Program-made: the position numbers and the translations under genes
The notes under the pieces: generated by a model
Databases searched by the model: none
The model's input: only the letters and a program-made list of their open reading frames with translations
Told to the model about the DNA's origin: nothing
NCBI GenBank assembly: GCA_964439435.1
Contig: CAYTOF010000021.1
Location: forward strand, 1 to 31,777
DNA length: 31,777 nucleotides
Direction: 5' to 3'
From: CAYTOF01 sp964439435
Lineage (GTDB): Bacteria > Bacillota > Clostridia > Oscillospirales > QAMX01
In this document: positions 23,088 through 30,718 of the stretch, one piece after another
Position numbering within the stretch: position 1 is the stretch's first letter
Layout of the letters: every line of letters begins with the position of its first letter

Positions 23088-23639
23088 ATGTACTATGATT
23101 TATTTTTTCAAGGTAACGCATCAGCGGTAACCAGAGCTTTTTGGGCAATATCGGATTATGATGATTTTTTTAAAGATTACACAACAGCGGTAGCAGGTGT
23201 TTTTTGGGGAACATTTATAATCGGTTTATTGGTATGGGTTGCCGTAACAGTTATATTCATACTGATCTGCGGCGCCATCGCCAAAAGCAAAGGTCTGCCA
23301 AAGTCGTATAAGTGGTTTGGTTTTCTGGGTATAATAGGCCTGATAATAGTCGCCGTTTCATCTCCCAAAACCCCACCGCAACAGCAAAACGCATATTACT
23401 ATCCGTATCAACAGCAACCTCCCCCCTACGGGCAGCAACAGCCTTATGGGCAGCCCCAACAGCCGCCCTACGGACAACCCCCCTATGGACAGCAGCAACC
23501 GCCTTATGGACAACCGCAACAGCAACAAGCTCCTCCCCCGGCTCCATCCGCACAAAACGTCCCCAAATACTGTGGAGCATGCGGGACACCTGTTGATCCC
23601 GGTGCAAAAAACTGCTCAAATTGTGGCAAATCCGTCTGA
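23088..23639 (+). CDS. Small membrane protein with PYGQ-rich linker and C-terminal zinc ribbon
   Basis: A 183-residue protein of unknown function. Residues 37-63 and 76-91 are two membrane segments. Residues 97-150 are low-complexity, rich in Pro, Gln, Tyr and Gly, with repeats of PYGQ and PYGQQQ. The C-terminus is a zinc ribbon, YCGACGTPVDPGAKNCSNCG, with cysteines at 162, 165, 176 and 179. With both termini on the same side of the membrane, the linker would present the ribbon as a flexible tether. The ATG at 23088 follows AAAGGAGAG by six bases. It is monocistronic with its own promoter and terminator. Zinc-ribbon membrane proteins of this type are common in Firmicutes but without assigned role. 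Confidence 0.82.
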   Translation: MYYDLFFQGNASAVTRAFWAISDYDDFFKDYTTAVAGVFWGTFIIGLLVWVAVTVIFILICGAIAKSKGLPKSYKWFGFLGIIGLIIVAVSSPKTPPQQQNAYYYPYQQQPPPYGQQQPYGQPQQPPYGQPPYGQQQPPYGQPQQQQAPPPAPSAQNVPKYCGACGTPVDPGAKNCSNCGKSV

Positions 23640-23660
23640 TTTTCTTATAGTCTACACCAT

Positions 23661-23696
23661 AAAACAACCGGAACCTCTATTGGTCCCGGTTGTTTT
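23661..23696. terminator. Bidirectional terminator, PYGQ protein / oxidoreductase
   Basis: AAAACAACCGG (23661-23671) pairs with CCGGTTGTTTT (23686-23696), with AACC/GGT extending the stem inward. It starts 22 bases after the stop at 23639 and lies 18 bases beyond the stop of the converging operon. Confidence 0.85.
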
Positions 23697-23714
23697 GTAT
23701 TTTTGTTTAAATGT

Positions 23715-24590
23715 CTATCTTTTCAGAGCTATGCGACCCTTGGTTTCCAGTGATTTTTCCATTGCGTTCATGACAAGCACGGGGGTCAGAAGTTCCGAGA
23801 GAGGATAGGGCTGTATTTTATTGCGCACCATTTCCGTAAACACTTCAAATTCCCTGCGGTAGATGTCATCCAAGCGTATTTCTCTCTGCAACACGTCCTT
23901 GTCGCCGTAGATTGTAGCGTAGTATTTACCAACACTTGAAAAATTCAAAACGGCATCGAAACCTTCATACTCCGCCACGCTCAGCAGATTGCCTGAGTTT
24001 TCAAAGGCTGTCACGGCTTTGATCTCATCGCCAAACAGCTTCGTGACCATCTCTATCAGATGAGAGGCATAGAAATAAAATCCTCCGTATTCACTTCCCA
24101 TTCCCGCCGGAAAATTCAATTGCGCCGAAAGTATTTTGCCTGCCGCTCCGGCTTCAAGCTCGCTCTTCAGCTTGGTTATTTCAGCTGAGTATTTGCAGCC
24201 GGAACCGCCCGAGAGCAGTGCATTGTGTTTCTGTGCCAAGGATATGAGCTCACGACCGTCACTTTCGGTTATCGTGAAGGGCTTGTCGATGAAAGCCGGC
24301 ATACCCTTTTCGATGAAAGGCCTTGCAAAATCCAAGTGGTAGCGGCCGTGCCTTGCCGTGACCATGATGCAGTCAACCAGCGGGAGCATCTCTTCGATTG
24401 TGTCAGTTATGACAATATCCTCTCCGCACTCCGCCACGATTTGCTCGCTCGGCGCACGTTCATGGGCATAGAGAGCCGTAACTCTAAAGTCGGGGAAATC
24501 AAAAGTGCCGTCTTCGCTTTTTAGGTTGGCAAGCCGTGCAAATGCCGCGGCGTGACTGTTTTCTGTTCCGAGTATTCCTATCCTGTACAT
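23715..24590 (-). CDS. Gfo/Idh/MocA-family oxidoreductase
   Basis: A 291-residue NAD(P)-dependent sugar or cyclitol dehydrogenase. The Rossmann start is RIGILGTENSHAAAF, the substrate-cofactor motif is DKPFT (in place of EKP) near residue 105, and a late FYFYASHLIEM carries the histidine typical of the active site. At 291 residues it is on the short side for the family (usually 330-380). ATG 24590 follows GGAGG by six bases. It is the last gene of a three-gene operon with an amidohydrolase and a DegT aminotransferase, so it may make or consume a keto-sugar handled by the aminotransferase. Substrate unknown. Confidence 0.87.
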   Translation of the reverse strand: MYRIGILGTENSHAAAFARLANLKSEDGTFDFPDFRVTALYAHERAPSEQIVAECGEDIVITDTIEEMLPLVDCIMVTARHGRYHLDFARPFIEKGMPAFIDKPFTITESDGRELISLAQKHNALLSGGSGCKYSAEITKLKSELEAGAAGKILSAQLNFPAGMGSEYGGFYFYASHLIEMVTKLFGDEIKAVTAFENSGNLLSVAEYEGFDAVLNFSSVGKYYATIYGDKDVLQREIRLDDIYRREFEVFTEMVRNKIQPYPLSELLTPVLVMNAMEKSLETKGRIALKR

Positions 24591-24623
24591 TAGCAGCCTC
24601 CGTTTATACTGTTTTCGCCAAAA

Positions 24624-25520
24624 TCAATCGTATTGACTGACCTTTTCCGGCCCCGCAAGCCTCTCCGCATTTCCTTGATATAAGAGTTTTTTCACATCTT
24701 CGGGCAGGTCAAGGCTTTCGAAAAGTTCACGGTGAATGTTGTCAAAATAATCCCGCGCATACAAAAATCTGTCCGGATATCTCAAAATGAGCTCCCTTGT
24801 GTATGCCTTATCCCGTGAGAGGGCGTTGTGTCCGGAGCCGGCCGAGCAATCGCAGTATAGATTTGGATATTTTTCAAGCAAGCGCTCAATCATTCCGCCC
24901 CTGACAACGGGAGCCTGTGGATATGCTGTGGTTTTGCCCAGCTCATCGTCGGAAATATGGCACCAAAATCCCGGGGCATGTCCCAAAAAGTTGGTTTCGG
25001 GGCAGGCGATGAGCATTTTCTCCAGTGTGTATATGTCTCCGCCGTACCAATAGTCGGGACGCGGATATGTTCTGCCTGTCTTCGTAGCCTCGGCATAGTC
25101 AAAATGCAGTATCACAGGCAAGCCCGCCTCTCCGCAATATCTGTACATGCGCAGCGCATCGGGACTGTCGTACATCATGCGCAACTTCAGTTCGCCACAC
25201 ACCTGAACACCATAGATGCTCACAGCAGCTTTTAGCTTTTCAACGGCATCCGGTCTGCGGGGATCCGGCGCATACCCAAGTACAAAGCGCGAGGGCGCTT
25301 TTCTTTTGTATTCAAGGCCGAGAGCAAAGGGAATTGGCCCGCGGGCGCCTTCTGCCATGGGAATGGGTAAGACACTTCCCGTGTTCGGGTCATATTCATC
25401 AAGGGGGGACTCCCAGGACAATATCCATGTCCTGTCTATCCCACACTTATCCATGTTGGCAATAAAGGCATCAAAGTCGTGGTCGTGCCAATCCGCATGG
25501 TTGTGAGCGTCGATTATCAT
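24624..25520 (-). CDS. Amidohydrolase-family TIM-barrel metal hydrolase
   Basis: A 298-residue amidohydrolase_2-type protein. The metal HxH is in IIDAHNHADWHDHD, with later ligands likely in VILHFDYA (His), FLGHAPGFW (His) and LYARDYFDN (Asp in place of the usual GSD). The family decarboxylates or hydrolyses cyclic substrates such as lactones. The ATG at 25520 is two bases after the preceding gene's stop, and GAGGA lies within that gene's end, so translation is coupled. The frame also reads from a TTG at 25526. Possible lactonase role with the neighbouring dehydrogenase is inference. No signal peptide. Confidence 0.82.
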   Translation of the reverse strand: MIIDAHNHADWHDHDFDAFIANMDKCGIDRTWILSWESPLDEYDPNTGSVLPIPMAEGARGPIPFALGLEYKRKAPSRFVLGYAPDPRRPDAVEKLKAAVSIYGVQVCGELKLRMMYDSPDALRMYRYCGEAGLPVILHFDYAEATKTGRTYPRPDYWYGGDIYTLEKMLIACPETNFLGHAPGFWCHISDDELGKTTAYPQAPVVRGGMIERLLEKYPNLYCDCSAGSGHNALSRDKAYTRELILRYPDRFLYARDYFDNIHRELFESLDLPEDVKKLLYQGNAERLAGPEKVSQYD

Positions 25521-25522
25521 AA

Positions 25523-26845
25523 TCAATCCTCAGCGCCGGTGTAGAAGTACCAACGACCCTTTGCGGCGGGCGCCTCTCCTCCGGAAAGCAATGACTTGTA
25601 GTTTGCGGTGACTTTTTTAAATGCATTTATATATTTGTCGATGTGTTCGGGGTAGAATTTCTTAAACCATGGAATGGAATAAATCTCTATGCTTTCACTG
25701 ACGGGAAGTGCACTGTCCAATGTCCTCACATCCCTTGCGGTATATGCAATACGTGTAGGTTTTTCAGTGTGATACAGATTGACATCGTGGAAAAATCTGT
25801 GTGTGTGGAGCGGGTAGTTGCCATATGGGTTTATACCCGCGCCCTCAGCTCGCAGCGCCTCACAAAATCTCCACAGTGGGAGCCCTTCCAGCTCTTCTTT
25901 TTTGTATATGCCGTGGGCGGCATACCAACCGGCCATATTGGAACCTTCCGCTTCGTCCACTCTGTGGGCGCGGATGCCCGGCAGGTCTTCAATACCATCC
26001 CAAAAATAGTTCATGGCACTGCGAATTTGCTCGCATCTCTCATCGTAGAATTTTAACTGAACGCGCCCTGCGGCCGAGCAGGTCTGATTCAGACGGCCTT
26101 TTACGCCTCCCAGAGGCATATGACTGTATTTTCTGAGCTCGGGGTCGGTTATATTTGAGTCGTTGTTGCGTTCATAGTGGGCATAGGCAAGGGCTCTTTC
26201 ATAGATGAACCTGTCATCTGTGATCAACATGCCGGCCTCACCTATGGCAAAGGATTTGCCCGACATAAGGGACATCGCCCCAACATGGCCTATTGTGCCA
26301 AGTTTTCTGCCTTTATAAAGTCCGCCTTGAGCGTGGGAAACGTCTTCAATGACTTTTATGTTGTGTTTGTTTGCGATCTCCATGATGGCGTCCATATCGG
26401 CGGGATGGGCAAGATAGTGGACAACCATTATCGCCTTGGTCGCGGGGGAAATACATCTCTCGACGTCTTTCGGGTCTATGCAGAGCGTCTTTTCGTCGAT
26501 ATCGGCAAAGACAACGGTTGCTCCCATGCTGAAGGCTTGCAGACATGAGGCCCAGTATGTTTTGCTTGGGCAGATCAGTTCATCTCCTTGGCCAAGACCC
26601 ACAGCAAACATCGCCGCAGCCAGAGACATCGTGCCGTTGCAATAGGCAAGGGTGTGCTTGGCACCGAGCCAAGCTCCGAATTCGTTTTCGAATTTAATAG
26701 TGATGTCAGTGTCAGACATAGCTCCTCGTCTCAACACGTCCAACACAGCTTGTTCGTCTTCTTCCGTAAAAATAGGCCACTTAAAAAGCTCTTCCGGTAT
26801 GTCTTTTACAGCTTTTTCTCCACCAAATAGTGCAAGCTTATCCAT
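25523..26845 (-). CDS. DegT/DnrJ/EryC1/StrS-family PLP aminotransferase
   Basis: A 440-residue PLP enzyme of the sugar aminotransferase (DegT) family. The PLP-phosphate region is YCNGTMSLAAAMF, Asp168 in VIEDVSHAQGG should bind the pyridine nitrogen, and Lys197 in MSLMSGKSFAIGEAG is the Schiff-base lysine. The lysine context is SGKSF rather than the common HATKN, and the protein is longer than the usual 370-400 residues, with an extended C-terminus. The ATG at 26845 has GGGAGGT six bases upstream. It leads the operon with the amidohydrolase and Gfo/Idh/MocA gene. Transamination of a keto-sugar or keto-cyclitol is expected, but no sugar-nucleotide genes are nearby. Confidence 0.9.
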   Translation of the reverse strand: MDKLALFGGEKAVKDIPEELFKWPIFTEEDEQAVLDVLRRGAMSDTDITIKFENEFGAWLGAKHTLAYCNGTMSLAAAMFAVGLGQGDELICPSKTYWASCLQAFSMGATVVFADIDEKTLCIDPKDVERCISPATKAIMVVHYLAHPADMDAIMEIANKHNIKVIEDVSHAQGGLYKGRKLGTIGHVGAMSLMSGKSFAIGEAGMLITDDRFIYERALAYAHYERNNDSNITDPELRKYSHMPLGGVKGRLNQTCSAAGRVQLKFYDERCEQIRSAMNYFWDGIEDLPGIRAHRVDEAEGSNMAGWYAAHGIYKKEELEGLPLWRFCEALRAEGAGINPYGNYPLHTHRFFHDVNLYHTEKPTRIAYTARDVRTLDSALPVSESIEIYSIPWFKKFYPEHIDKYINAFKKVTANYKSLLSGGEAPAAKGRWYFYTGAED

Positions 26846-26875
26846 TGCGTACCTCCCAAGGGCTATTATAGCCGG

Positions 26876-26904
26876 ATTATATCACAGCACGACAAGTATG
26901 TAAA
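26876..26904 (-). promoter_or_regulatory. Promoter of aminotransferase operon
   Basis: On the minus strand TTTACA (26899-26904), a 17-base spacer and TATAAT (26876-26881). A second TATAAT (26865-26870) lies within the palindrome GGCTA-tta-TAGCC (26861-26873), which would cover the start point and could be an operator. Confidence 0.7.
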
Positions 26905-27026
26905 TATTTAATCAGAACAAAGCCTAAGCTTTTTGAAGACTTGTGTATCTCAAAGCAAGCTCTGAGGCGGAATTTATGTCGTATTTGCTCTGTTTCCACA
27001 ATTTTCAATTTGGAGTTTCCATTTGC

Positions 27027-27056
27027 TTGACATATTCAGCATTGCAATGATATAAT
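27027..27056 (+). promoter_or_regulatory. Promoter of T-box / acyl-CoA synthetase unit
   Basis: Perfect TTGACA (27027-27032), an 18-base spacer and perfect TATAAT (27051-27056). Transcription would start near 27063 and give a leader of about 330 bases. The stretch 26905-27026 before it shows nothing identifiable. Confidence 0.85.
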
Positions 27057-27105
27057 ATTTCAAATATTTATCTTGTCAACTTGCTTTGAGATAATACTTA
27101 AAACG

Positions 27106-27381
27106 CAGTGACGGAGATGTCGGCAGTCAAGCCCACTAAAACCAGAGAGCCTTCGGTTGGTGCGAGAAGGCATTGTGTGCCCCCTGACCGCGCTCACTCC
27201 ATAGCGGTGTCGCTGAAAATGGCTGCTTGCCACGACTAAGCGATGACGGATTATGCACGTTAATGCATATAAAGGCGAACAAATGCTATGGCTATTTGCT
27301 CGCAAAACAAGGGTGGTACCGCGTTGTATCTGAAAAGACGCCCCTTTCGCTCTATTTTTGGCGAAAGGGGCATTATTATTT
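27106..27381 (+). ncRNA. T-box riboswitch leader, apparent leucine (CUC) specifier
   Basis: A complete T-box that senses an uncharged tRNA and permits readthrough. Stem I closes with CAGTGAC (27106-27112) and GTCGCTG (27209-27215). Its distal part has the conserved CAGAGAGCC and GGTTGGTGCGAGAAGGC (about 27133-27171). The specifier loop contains CTC followed by A (27193-27196), within CTCACTCC, matching leucine T-boxes. Stem III is GCGA-CAAAT/ATTTG-TCGC (about 27275-27303). The T-box AAGGGTGGTACCGCG is at 27309-27323. AAGGG pairs with CCCTT (27342-27346) and GCGT with ACGC (27338-27341) to make the antiterminator with the standard bulge. The terminator is listed separately. The leucine call is less certain than the T-box itself. 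Confidence 0.95.
27340..27381 (+). terminator. T-box intrinsic terminator
   Basis: GCCCCTTTCGC (27340-27350) pairs with GCGAAAGGGGC (27361-27371) around ten bases and is followed by ATTATTATTT. Its left arm shares CCCTT with the antiterminator, so the two structures exclude each other. Confidence 0.92.
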
Positions 27382-27395
27382 AAAGGGTGACTATT

Positions 27396-29078
27396 ATGCA
27401 TTCGATTTTGAAAGACAATTTTTTGAACATAACAATAGGTGATTGGCTTGCGCGTGTCGCAAATATGTATCCCGACAACGACGCCGTGATCAATGTCGCC
27501 CGAGGTGTGCGCTTAAATTACAGAGAGCTTGACAACAAAGCCCGTGAAGTTGCCAAAGCACTCTTGAAGATGGGGGTCAAAAAAGGAGACCATGTGGCGA
27601 TTTGGGCTACAAACTACCCCGAATGGCTTTATTTGCTTTTTGGCAGCGCTAAAATAGGGGCGATTCTTGTCACAGTGAACACAAATTACAAGATTTTCGA
27701 GCTCGAATACCTGCTGCGTCAATCTGATTCCATGAGTTTGTTTTTCATAGATGGTATGAAAGAGACAAACTATGTGGAGATAATAAAAAGTTTGCTCCCG
27801 GGCATCGGCACAAAGGGGCATACCACCGATTTGAATTATGAAAAGCTTCCCTTTCTCAAAAACATTGTGTTTATCCCCAAAGACAGTCAAGCCGAAGTTC
27901 CCAAGGGCTTTACCCGGTGGGATGATATATTGAAAAGCGGCGTTGACGTGAGCGATGACGAGCTCGACAGCGTCTCCCAAAGTCTTGATTGCCATGAAGT
28001 CATAAATATGCAGTATACTTCGGGTACAACAGGCTTCCCCAAGGGCGTGATGCTCACACACCACAACATCCTCAACAACGGCTATTATATCGGCCGGCGC
28101 ATGAATTTTTCACCGCAGGACAGATTGTGCATAACCGTCCCGCTCTTTCACTGTTTTGGCCTGGTGCTTGCCACTCTTGCAAGCCTTACCCATGCCAGCG
28201 CTATGGTACTGGTCGATTATTTCCGTCCCGCCGAGGTGCTCGCCTCCATTGAAGCCGAGAGGTGTACAGCAGTGCACGGTGTGCCCACCATGTTCATTTT
28301 CATGCTCGAATTCCCCGAATTTGACAAATATGATCTGTCCTCCCTTAGGACAGGCATAATGGCAGGCTCCCCATGCCCCATAAATGTGATGCGGGAAGTG
28401 GTCTCCAAGATGGGTATGAAGGAAATCACTATAACATACGGACAGACGGAGGCCTCCCCCGCCACCACCATGACCGATACAACCGATCCCCTCGAAATAC
28501 GTGTTTCAACTGTGGGACGGGCTATGCCCTTTGTAGAAACAAAGATAATCGACCCGGAAACGGGAAAGGAACTGCCCGACAACCACACAGGAGAGTTTTG
28601 CAGCCGTGGCTACAACACCATGCGCGGCTACTACAAAATGGAAGAAGCCACACGCGCCGTGCTGGACGACAAAGGCTGGCTGCACTCGGGCGACCTTGCT
28701 GTGCGGGACGAACAGGGGTATTATAAAATCACCGGGCGTATCAAAGACATGATCATACGCGGCGGAGAAAACATCTATCCGCGCGAGATTGAGGAGCTCA
28801 TCTACACACATCCCAAAGTACAGGATGTTCAAGTGATTGGCATACCTTCAGAGAAATTCGGAGAGGAGGTCATGGCCTATATAATCACCAAAAAAGGTGA
28901 GGTTGCAACGGAGGATGAGATAAAGGAATTCGTGCGCACAAATATGTCTCGCCACAAGGTACCCTCCCATGTGCATTTTATAGACGAATTTCCCATGACC
29001 GCGTCGGGTAAAATCCAAAAATACAAGCTCAGGGAGATGGCCGGCGAAGAGCTAAAACTAGATCAACAGACAGTTTAA
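27396..29078 (+). CDS. AMP-forming acyl-CoA synthetase
   Basis: A 560-residue ANL-superfamily ligase that activates a carboxylic acid with ATP and forms its CoA thioester. The P-loop is YTSGTTGFPKG (207-217), A5 YGQTEASP (348-355), SGD (Asp433), hinge GRIKDMIIRGGENIYPREIEE (447-467) and the catalytic lysine Lys539 in ASGKIQKYK. Length and the insert-free core fit medium/long-chain or broad-specificity members. The ATG at 27396 has AAAGGGTGA upstream. An in-frame GTG at 27387 overlaps that site. It is preceded by a T-box and followed by its own terminator, so it is a single-gene unit. Leucine control would fit a branched-chain acid substrate such as isovalerate, which is inference. Confidence 0.92.
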   Translation: MHSILKDNFLNITIGDWLARVANMYPDNDAVINVARGVRLNYRELDNKAREVAKALLKMGVKKGDHVAIWATNYPEWLYLLFGSAKIGAILVTVNTNYKIFELEYLLRQSDSMSLFFIDGMKETNYVEIIKSLLPGIGTKGHTTDLNYEKLPFLKNIVFIPKDSQAEVPKGFTRWDDILKSGVDVSDDELDSVSQSLDCHEVINMQYTSGTTGFPKGVMLTHHNILNNGYYIGRRMNFSPQDRLCITVPLFHCFGLVLATLASLTHASAMVLVDYFRPAEVLASIEAERCTAVHGVPTMFIFMLEFPEFDKYDLSSLRTGIMAGSPCPINVMREVVSKMGMKEITITYGQTEASPATTMTDTTDPLEIRVSTVGRAMPFVETKIIDPETGKELPDNHTGEFCSRGYNTMRGYYKMEEATRAVLDDKGWLHSGDLAVRDEQGYYKITGRIKDMIIRGGENIYPREIEELIYTHPKVQDVQVIGIPSEKFGEEVMAYIITKKGEVATEDEIKEFVRTNMSRHKVPSHVHFIDEFPMTASGKIQKYKLREMAGEELKLDQQTV

Positions 29079-29092
29079 ACAATTTAAATTTC

Positions 29093-29128
29093 ACAGCCTC
29101 CGCATGTTCCTGCGGAGGCTGTTTGTTT
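29093..29128 (+). terminator. Terminator after acyl-CoA synthetase
   Basis: ACAGCCTCCGCA (29093-29104) pairs perfectly with TGCGGAGGCTGT (29111-29122) around a six-base loop, followed by TTGTTTAT. Confidence 0.92.
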
Positions 29129-29227
29129 ATTAATTACACCGATGCAAGTCTTCGCTTCGTTCAATAAACAGTCTGAAACATATTTGTTTTTTCGTGTTTT
29201 CATGCCAATTAAATATCGTGACTTTGC

Positions 29228-29256
29228 TTGACATATCAGGTGTCAAAGCGTATAAT
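29228..29256 (+). promoter_or_regulatory. Promoter of zinc-uptake operon
   Basis: Perfect TTGACA (29228-29233), a 17-base spacer and perfect TATAAT (29251-29256), 63 bases before the TTG start of the regulator gene. Confidence 0.88.
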
Positions 29257-29280
29257 TTGAATATGATAACCATTTTCAAA
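29256..29280 (+). promoter_or_regulatory. Candidate Zur/Fur box
   Basis: TTTGAATATGA (29256-29266) and CCATTTTCAAA (29270-29280) are inverted arms matching at 9 of 11 positions around TAA. The site starts at the end of the -10 box and includes ATGATAACCAT, close to Fur-family boxes. The gene it precedes encodes a Fur-family repressor, so autoregulation is likely. Confidence 0.65.
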
Positions 29281-29318
29281 TTGTGCTTATCTGCATAAAG
29301 TTCAGGCGGAGGTCCACA

Positions 29319-29735
29319 TTGTCTCATAAAATAGAGTACAACACCAAACAAAGAGACTTGATTCTCTCTTGTTTGGATGAAAACCGGCATCACCATATGA
29401 CAGCCGAAGAGATGCACACATATATAAACGAGCATTTGGGGCAAGTCGGGCAAGCGACGGTCTATCGCCATCTTAGCAACCTCGTGAAAGCCGGGCGAGT
29501 TATTAAGGTCGCTTCCGCGCAGGGTATGCCTGCATCTTTCCAAATTGCATCACAGCCGGAAACATGCAGAAATTTTTTTCACATGATCTGCACCCAATGT
29601 GACAGCATCAATCACCTTGACTGTGACGAAGCTGAGCGCCTTGCCCGACACATCAAAAAAGAACACGGATTTGTCGTCGATAAGTTTAAAACCATCATGT
29701 ATGGCATCTGCGACAAGTGTATCAAAAAACTATAG
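29319..29735 (+). CDS. Fur-family metal regulator, probably Zur
   Basis: A 138-residue Fur-superfamily repressor. The N-terminal winged helix contains QVGQATVYRHLSNLVKAGRV, the family DNA-recognition helix. The C-terminal dimer domain has two structural zinc pairs, Cys91-x2-Cys94 (CTQC) and Cys131-x2-Cys134 (CDKC). The start is a TTG at 29319 with GGAGGT five bases upstream; the frame also runs back to a GTG at 29283 with no good site. It stands first in a run with ZnuA, ZnuC and ZnuB homologues, and an inverted repeat covers its promoter. That context favours zinc sensing over iron or peroxide. Manganese sensing is an alternative. Confidence 0.88.
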   Translation: MSHKIEYNTKQRDLILSCLDENRHHHMTAEEMHTYINEHLGQVGQATVYRHLSNLVKAGRVIKVASAQGMPASFQIASQPETCRNFFHMICTQCDSINHLDCDEAERLARHIKKEHGFVVDKFKTIMYGICDKCIKKL

Positions 29736-29776
29736 ATTTCCAACATGACACATTGACTACAAATCGGAGGTGCGGT

Positions 29777-30718
29777 TTGAAAAAAAGAGTGATCTTTGCA
29801 TTGCTTTTGATTCTTGCAATACTGTTTGGATGCGGCAAAAATACTGCTTTTCATAACTCCGATAAATTGAATATTGTCGCAACCATCTTTCCGCCCTATG
29901 ACTTTGTGCGAGCTGTGGCAGGGGAACAATGTGAGCTTTCACTGCTGCTTCCCCCGGGAGCCGAAACACACACCTTCGAACCGACTCCCAAAGACATGGC
30001 CAAGATTCGAGACTGCGATATATTCATACGCATAGGCGGAGGCACTGACAACTGGTCTGACGGCATGCTGGAAATGAACACCAAAAATATGACGGTGATT
30101 ACCCTTCTGGACTTGGTCGAAACGGTGGATATCGAACATGTCGAAGGCATGGAGGATGAAGACCACGACATACACGACGAAGAGGACGAGGAAAAAGACG
30201 AACATATCTGGACATCCCCCGCAAATGTCAAGCTGATAACACAGGCCATTTGTGATGTCCTATGTGACAAAGACAGTGAAAACGAGGCAATCTTCAAAGA
30301 AAATTTGGCCTCATATCAAGCACAGCTTGATGAGCTTGACAACACTTTCAAAGCCATTGTCGCAGATGGTGTGCGGGATATCATCGTCTTTGGCGACAGA
30401 TTTCCCTTTCGGTATTTTACCGATGCCTATGGCCTTGCATACTTTGCGGCTTTTCCGGGTTGCTCCGAACAAAGTGAGCCCAGCGCCGCAACGATAGCTT
30501 TTTTGATTGACAAAGTCAAGTCACTGCACATACCCATTGTCTTCCACATCGAGCTTTCGAATGAAAGTATTGCGGATACAATCTGCGAACATACGGGAGC
30601 TCGAAAGATGCTCTTTCATTCGGGACACAATTTGACCAAAAAGGAATTTGATCAGGGACTTGGGTATGTCGATTTCATGTCGGCCAATGCAAAGGCTCTA
30701 AAGGAGGCGCTAAAATAA
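29777..30718 (+). CDS. znuA: ZnuA-like zinc-binding lipoprotein
   Basis: A 313-residue substrate-binding lipoprotein of the cluster A-I (Zn/Mn) ABC systems. The signal peptide is KKRVIFALLLILAILFG with lipobox Cys19. Metal ligands by family position are His65 (THTFEP) and His143 (EHIWTSP). The usual third His is Asp207 in VFGDRFPFRYF. Residues 126-143 form a mobile acidic loop with several His (DEDHDIHDEEDEEKDEH), as in ZnuA. The start is a TTG at 29777 with GGAGG five bases upstream; the in-frame ATG at 29717 overlaps the regulator gene and would destroy the leader. The stop shares one base with the znuC ATG (TAATG). Confidence 0.9.
   Translation: MKKRVIFALLLILAILFGCGKNTAFHNSDKLNIVATIFPPYDFVRAVAGEQCELSLLLPPGAETHTFEPTPKDMAKIRDCDIFIRIGGGTDNWSDGMLEMNTKNMTVITLLDLVETVDIEHVEGMEDEDHDIHDEEDEEKDEHIWTSPANVKLITQAICDVLCDKDSENEAIFKENLASYQAQLDELDNTFKAIVADGVRDIIVFGDRFPFRYFTDAYGLAYFAAFPGCSEQSEPSAATIAFLIDKVKSLHIPIVFHIELSNESIADTICEHTGARKMLFHSGHNLTKKEFDQGLGYVDFMSANAKALKEALK

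Noticed and set aside
23416..23530. Short direct repeats that could look like a CRISPR or satellite
   Set aside because: They are in frame and encode the PYGQ linker; units are too short and have no spacers.
29283..29318. Longer N-terminus of the Fur-family regulator from GTG 29283
   Set aside because: No ribosome site before it, while GGAGGT sits five bases before the TTG at 29319, where the protein matches Fur length.
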